Of a stretch of 64,000 nt of DNA, positions 60,583-64,000 are shown piece after piece. Origin of the DNA: Amycolatopsis rubida (lineage in GTDB: Bacteria; Actinomycetota; Actinomycetes; Mycobacteriales; Pseudonocardiaceae); the NCBI RefSeq assembly GCF_900115345.1, contig NZ_FOWC01000024.1, positions 1 through 64,000 on the forward strand, written 5' to 3'. The notes under the pieces are model-generated. The model saw only the letters and a program-made list of their open reading frames with translations, was not told the origin of the DNA and did not search any database. Positions within the stretch are counted from its first letter, which is position 1; every line of letters begins with the position of its first letter. The position numbers were made by a program, and so were the translations under genes.

Positions 60583-60858
60583 CGACGCCTCACCTCCCCG
60601 TCGCCGCAGCCAGACGGGATGCAGGGCGCGACGGTCGGTGTCCGGCAGCGCGCCCCACACGCCGAGCGTGTCCGGCCCGGCGGAACGCAGGTCGAGTTCA
60701 AGGCACTCATCGATCACCGGGCAGCCGGCACAGAGCCGGGCAGCCAGCTCCCTATCCGGCGGATCATCTCCGGTCAGCTCCGGCAGCTCGGCCCGCTCGA
60801 ACGCCCAGAAGCACAGGCCGTCCCTGGCCACGACGTTTGTCAGCACGTCGTCGGGCAC
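60253..60858 (-). CDS. WhiB-like domain in frame with membrane protein
   Basis: 201 codons in one open frame. The first ~90 carry a Wbl Fe-S motif: Cys in GLCFWAFER, then LCAGCPVIDECLELDLR, and the turn GVWGALPDTDRRALHPVW. The frame then runs without stop into MTLTLSPTQ and two hydrophobic helices. A strong GGAGGTGAG site just before that Met suggests that the second part is normally its own gene, so this is either a true fusion or a WhiB gene that lost its stop by an indel (TGA exists one frame over at the GGTGAG). GTG start. Confidence 0.55.
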   Translation of the reverse strand: MPDDVLTNVVARDGLCFWAFERAELPELTGDDPPDRELAARLCAGCPVIDECLELDLRSAGPDTLGVWGALPDTDRRALHPVWLRRRGGEASMTLTLSPTQVLAGVAVLFALFTIWRFGARRARRAAETARAGARVVSLAGRVLFTGSAFVGVQWLVITHPGNPTLLLVVLGAPDLVAAYVLTRALTVTSLDTTRRGGGRR

Positions 60859-60908
60859 AGCGGCGTATCGGTCGAGGCGGGCAGCGATCGCCGCGTAGTC
60901 GTGATCGC

Positions 60909-61103
60909 TTATCGCGCACCACCGCCGAGCGCCCGCCGCAGCTCGGCGGCCGGAATGACGAGCCGGGAGCGGCGCCGCACTGCGCGCAGCTCGCCGACCC
61001 GGATAGCGCGATGGATCGAGTTGAGGTCGATGCCGAGTAGCCAGGCAGCTTCGGCTGGCGAGTAGAACGCCGGACCACCGGCGTTGGGCATTTTCTTCTG
61101 CAT
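60909..61103 (-). CDS. xis: Excisionase/MerR-type HTH protein
   Basis: 64 aa: FYSPAEAAWLLGIDLNSIHRAIR, VGELRAVRRRSRLVIPAAEL is the helix_turn_helix_17 pattern of excisionases. It would bend DNA at att sites and direct the integrase to excision. I start at MQKKMPN with AGGAA upstream; the longer frame runs through the operator region. Confidence 0.8.
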   Translation of the reverse strand: MQKKMPNAGGPAFYSPAEAAWLLGIDLNSIHRAIRVGELRAVRRRSRLVIPAAELRRALGGGAR

Positions 61104-61122
61104 TGGGAAGTTCCTAAAGTCG

Positions 61123-61158
61123 TCACGCTGATTTAAGCGTGAAATGAGAGCTGATTTA
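61123..61158. promoter_or_regulatory. Operators between xis and the XRE gene
   Basis: Palindrome TCACGCT-N6-AGCGTGA (61123-61142), and the nonamer GCTGATTTA occurs at 61127 and again at 61150. The region is AT-richer than its surroundings and sits between divergent excisionase and XRE genes, the usual place for the element's repressor. Confidence 0.5.
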
Positions 61159-61268
61159 GTCGAATGAAGACGTGAGAATGGCCCGAATGCGCGACGCGGG
61201 GTGGATCTCGGCGCCGTCGAATCCGTCAAGCGCTAATGTCGGCGCTGAGGCGGACCACGGAGGAATAG

Positions 61269-61643
61269 GTGTCGGAAGACTGGGCGGCGGTCGCGAAGGC
61301 CATCAACGAGCGCGTGAACGAGCTCGGATGGAAACAGCGCGAGCTTGCCGAGCGCTCGCAGGTCTCCCAGGCGATCGTCCGCGAAATCCAGAACCACACC
61401 GTCGAGCGCAAGCGCAGCGACCGGACGCTCGAAGCGCTGGCCGTCGCACTCGGGCTGCACCCGCAACACCTGCTCGCCGTCCTGCACGGCCGCATCCCGC
61501 CGACGCTGGGGCAGCCCCGCGAGAACATGGAAGATGCCGTGTCGGCGCGTCTCGCTGTCATCGAGCAGCGGCTGACTCAGATCACCGAGCAGCTGGCCGA
61601 TCTCACCGAGCTGCTTCGCCGCAATGGGACGTCCCGCGACTAG
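61269..61643 (+). CDS. XRE-family HTH regulator
   Basis: 124 aa. HTH at residues ~10-65 (AINERVNELGWKQRELAERS, QVSQAIVREIQNHT) and a C-terminal coiled coil (ARLAVIEQRLTQITEQLADLTELL). GGAGGAATAG precedes the GTG. Divergent from the excisionase and transfer operon, so it is the likely repressor of transfer/excision. Confidence 0.8.
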   Translation: MSEDWAAVAKAINERVNELGWKQRELAERSQVSQAIVREIQNHTVERKRSDRTLEALAVALGLHPQHLLAVLHGRIPPTLGQPRENMEDAVSARLAVIEQRLTQITEQLADLTELLRRNGTSRD

Positions 61644-61817
61644 CGCGAATCCCTTTCGGGGGGCGGCCGACTCGGCGGCCCGCCGGTGTTTCTCGTCGTA
61701 TGTCATGCCTCTAAGAAACGGCATTTCCGCGTTGGTCGGGAGCTGGCAGCGGATGACAAACCCGGTGTTATCTCTTGTTACCTGCGCAGGTCAGCGCACT
61801 TATCCGGCGGTCAGGTC

Positions 61818-62951
61818 ATGACCTCGACAACTGCGCTGCAGGCGGCGCGCAATGCGCTCGGCTGGAGTCAAGAAAAGCTCGCGCGAGCCATCAACGCCCG
61901 CGCCGCGGCCCACGGACTGCCGGAGCGTTCGGTTCCGAGCAGAAAGACGGACATCTCCCGATGGGAGAACGGGCACGTGATGCCCGAACCCCCGATGCGA
62001 GCGGTCTTGCGCGAGATCTACGGCCGGACCGACGACGACCTCGGATTCCCGTCGGGAGACTTCGGCGGTCCGTCCGGCGACGAACTCGCCGAGCGGCTGA
62101 TCATCGCCCGCAGGGTGGACGAGCAGACGATCGAGCTGTTCCGCGAAGAGGTGATCAGCGTCCGACACGCCGACCGCCGGTTCGGGTCGGCGGCGCGGCT
62201 CGAACGGCTCCGTGGTCAGATCGCCGAGGTAGAGGGCCTGCTCAGGCACACGATCTTGCGCCGCGACCGCGCTCCGCTGGCCGGTGTGTTGGTCGAGGCA
62301 TCGACGCTGGCCGGCTGGAACTCGCTCGACATCGGCGCGCTCGACCAGGCGTGGACGCACTACGAACGCGCGAAGTACGCCGCGACGGAGTCCGGCTCGG
62401 CAGCCTTGCTCGCCCACGCCACCGCCGAGCAGGCATTCGTCCTCATCGACGTGGGCAACGTCGAGGACGCGCTCGCCCTGTTCGCGGAAGCGCGGTCGAT
62501 CGGCGAACATGCTCCTGAGCTGCTGCGAGCGTGGCTCGCGGCCGCCGAAGGGGAGGGCCATGCGATCGCCGGCCACCGGGACGACGCCCTTCGCTCGTTC
62601 GACGAAGCCGACACGCTCTTGCCGAACGAGGTCGTGCACCCCGAGCTGCCGTTCGTCTTCCTCGGCGGCAGCCACCTCGACCGCTGGCGCGGAAACGGCC
62701 TGGTCCACCTCGGCGCGCCGGAAGCGATCGAGCACCTCGAGCGTGTGGTCGAGGGCATCGGATCGACGTCGTTCGTCCGGGCTGGCGCCGCGGTGTATGT
62801 GGATCTCGCCCACGCCTACAGCGCAGCGGGCGACCGGGAGGCCGCCAGGACCTACGCACTGCAGGCCCGGCGGGTCATCTCCCAGGTTGGTTCCGTGCGA
62901 TTGCGTCGCCGCCTCGAACGGCTCGTACTGCCCGGCTCACGCCCGGCGTGA
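61818..62951 (+). CDS. XRE regulator with TPR-like sensor domain
   Basis: 377 aa. N-terminal HTH (LQAARNALGWSQEKLARAIN ... SRKTDISRWENG) and a helical repeat domain (AWTHYERAKYAATESGSAAL, AEARSIGEHAPELLRAWLAA, YALQARRVISQVGSVRLRRR) as in peptide-sensing or Rgg/NprR-like actinobacterial regulators of mobile elements. The ATG at 61818 begins the HTH. A second, minus-strand relative lies at the window's right edge. It overlaps the convergent Nudix gene by 15 bp. Confidence 0.8.
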   Translation: MTSTTALQAARNALGWSQEKLARAINARAAAHGLPERSVPSRKTDISRWENGHVMPEPPMRAVLREIYGRTDDDLGFPSGDFGGPSGDELAERLIIARRVDEQTIELFREEVISVRHADRRFGSAARLERLRGQIAEVEGLLRHTILRRDRAPLAGVLVEASTLAGWNSLDIGALDQAWTHYERAKYAATESGSAALLAHATAEQAFVLIDVGNVEDALALFAEARSIGEHAPELLRAWLAAAEGEGHAIAGHRDDALRSFDEADTLLPNEVVHPELPFVFLGGSHLDRWRGNGLVHLGAPEAIEHLERVVEGIGSTSFVRAGAAVYVDLAHAYSAAGDREAARTYALQARRVISQVGSVRLRRRLERLVLPGSRPA

Positions 62952-63485
62952 GTTGAGGTAGTAGAGCAGCGACACCAGCGTGCCGGAGCCGAGCAGTTCC
63001 TGACGCTGCGCAAGCTCGTTGACCCGCGACAGCGGCACCCACTCAACCCGGCCGACCTCTTCGGTGTCGGTCGGGTCGCCGATGTGCTCGGCCTGACGCC
63101 ACAGGTACACGTCGACCGGGGCGGTGACCTGGCCGGGAAGCGGCTCGAAGCTCACCAGGTGCTCGGGCTCGCCCACAGGCTGCCAGCCGGACTCCTCGGC
63201 CGCCTCACGAGCGGCGGTGCCAGCGGAGTCGTCGCCGTCGTCGACCATGCCGCCCAGCAGCTCGTAGCCCCACTGCTCGGTAGCGAAGCGGTAGCGCCAC
63301 AGCATCAGCGCCTCATCCTGGTCGTTCACGATCAGCGCTATGGCGATCCTGGCCAGGTGCACGACGTGGTAGTCCCAGCGTTCACCGTTCGGCGCCTCGA
63401 CGTCGGTCAGCCCGACCTTGACCCACTTGTTGTCGTAGACCAGCCGCTCACCGAACGTCTTCCACGACCCATGTTCCTCAGCCAC
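62937..63485 (-). CDS. Nudix hydrolase (Pif-like)
   Basis: 182 aa. Nudix box reads GGMVDDGDDSAGTAAREAAEESGW, nearly the GX5EX7REUXEEXGU consensus except that the first Glu position is Asp-rich. MutT-type pyrophosphohydrolases occur in many AICEs; in pSAM2 the Nudix protein Pif gives transfer immunity. The location next to the regulator genes fits, but an ADP-ribose or nucleotide-sugar role is equally possible. Confidence 0.8.
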   Translation of the reverse strand: MAEEHGSWKTFGERLVYDNKWVKVGLTDVEAPNGERWDYHVVHLARIAIALIVNDQDEALMLWRYRFATEQWGYELLGGMVDDGDDSAGTAAREAAEESGWQPVGEPEHLVSFEPLPGQVTAPVDVYLWRQAEHIGDPTDTEEVGRVEWVPLSRVNELAQRQELLGSGTLVSLLYYLNSRRA

Positions 63486-63527
63486 GCCGCGAGCCTACGG
63501 GCTGGCGGCTCCCGCTCGTACCGCCCT

Positions 63528-64000
63528 TCAGTTCGCCAGCCCGATCAGCCGAGCGATCCGACGTTGCTGCCGGACAGAACCGATTTCGACGGCCAAAGTC
63601 CGAGCACGCTGAGCGTGCGCGCGTCCCTCAACGCGCTCACCCATCGCAAAGAACGCCGTCGCCAGGTCCACTCGCAAACCCGTCTCCGCGCGGGTGAACG
63701 TCGGATCGAGACGGCTCAACGCTGTGGAGAGCACGTCAACGGCGTCCGGCTCGCCGACCCTGGCGAGCGCGTGTCCACGCCAGCGCGCCAGATGGACTGG
63801 ATCGAGGACGACATAAGGACCGTCCACCGCGGACACATCGGCTGGCAACAACCCCGCGGCGCGGTCGAAGGCACGCATGCTCGCCGAGCGCTGCCCGTCC
63901 GCTGCGAGGGCTTCGCCGTGTGCGGCAGCGAGCCACGACCTCAGCAGACGGCCAGCAACGCGCTGGGCCCGCTGCTCGGTGGCCTGCAGCAGCTCGACGG
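63528..64000 (-). CDS. C-terminal part of an XRE/TPR regulator (partial)
   Basis: The frame is open to the window edge. Visible part: LLRSWLAAAHGEALAADGQR, SMRAFDRAAGLLPADVSA, LDPVHLARWRGHALARVGEP, and the tail AQRARTLAVEIGSVRQQRRI, which closely parallels the C-terminus of the regulator at 61818. The N-terminal HTH must lie beyond position 64000. Confidence 0.7.
   Translation of the reverse strand, partial: VELLQATEQRAQRVAGRLLRSWLAAAHGEALAADGQRSASMRAFDRAAGLLPADVSAVDGPYVVLDPVHLARWRGHALARVGEPDAVDVLSTALSRLDPTFTRAETGLRVDLATAFFAMGERVEGRAHAQRARTLAVEIGSVRQQRRIARLIGLAN

Overview
The window is high-GC chromosomal DNA from an actinomycete. Frequent GTG starts, 4-bp stop/start overlaps, TANNNT -10 boxes 6-7 nt before start codons (leaderless mRNAs), a mim/prm-type alkane/phenol monooxygenase operon, a WhiB domain and an AICE-like element at a tRNA-Leu all point to Actinomycetota. 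Pseudonocardiaceae (Amycolatopsis-like) is my best guess, but it was not tested by any search.

Layout. (1) 1-12.5 kb: the 3' end of msrA, an MFS exporter, a complete Dpp/Opp-type ABC importer (lipoprotein, two permeases, fused double ATPase), a quinone-oxidoreductase-like MDR protein, three luciferase-like flavin monooxygenases and a DDN-like protein. This looks like a scavenging module for small organic, possibly organosulfur, compounds. (2) 12.4-19.2 kb: a translationally coupled operon for 3-hydroxyanthranilate meta-cleavage (HAAO, ACMSD, aminomuconate semialdehyde dehydrogenase, RidA-type deaminase, oxalocrotonate decarboxylase). It diverges from a formamidase-like hydrolase, a LysR regulator and an isochorismatase-fold hydrolase across a palindromic control region. 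(3) 19.3-22.5 kb: an FAD monooxygenase and a TetR regulator sharing twin operators, degenerate copies of the monooxygenase 3' end, and a decayed HNH nuclease.

(4) 22.5-41.8 kb: a dissimilatory taurine/sulfonate island. Taurine is transaminated by Tpa to sulfoacetaldehyde, Xsc releases sulfite and acetyl phosphate, Pta makes acetyl-CoA, Ald recycles alanine to pyruvate with release of ammonium, and two TauE/SafE proteins may export sulfite. A MocR-type regulator (TauR-like), an IclR regulator, an SSS symporter with a DUF3311 partner, an amino-acid permease and a YtcJ-like amidohydrolase belong to the island. A TTCTGGNCCTG-like motif recurs upstream of pta/ald, the amidohydrolase operon, tpa, the permease and tauE, suggesting one regulon. 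A CobS/CobT-like AAA+/VWA pair without CobN sits inside it. A 141-bp MITE interrupts a palindromic repeat at 27.1-27.3 kb.

(5) 41.8-53.8 kb: a mimABCD-type binuclear-iron monooxygenase operon with amidohydrolase, DUF59 protein, Zn-alcohol dehydrogenase and a dedicated GroEL. Upstream are an ABM-domain protein, a MimR/AcoR-like activator with a degenerate AAA+ domain, and an AraC regulator. The same palindrome (TCTCA-N3-TGAGA) lies before mimA and before the activator gene. (6) 53.9-55.4 kb: an alpha/beta-hydrolase gene with one in-frame amber codon, then gene-poor DNA. (7) 55.4-64 kb: the left end of an integrated element at tRNA-Leu(GAG): frameshifted large serine integrase, FtsK/TraB-like translocase, DUF2637 and WhiB/membrane proteins, excisionase, XRE and XRE-TPR regulators and a Nudix protein. 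It continues past the right edge.
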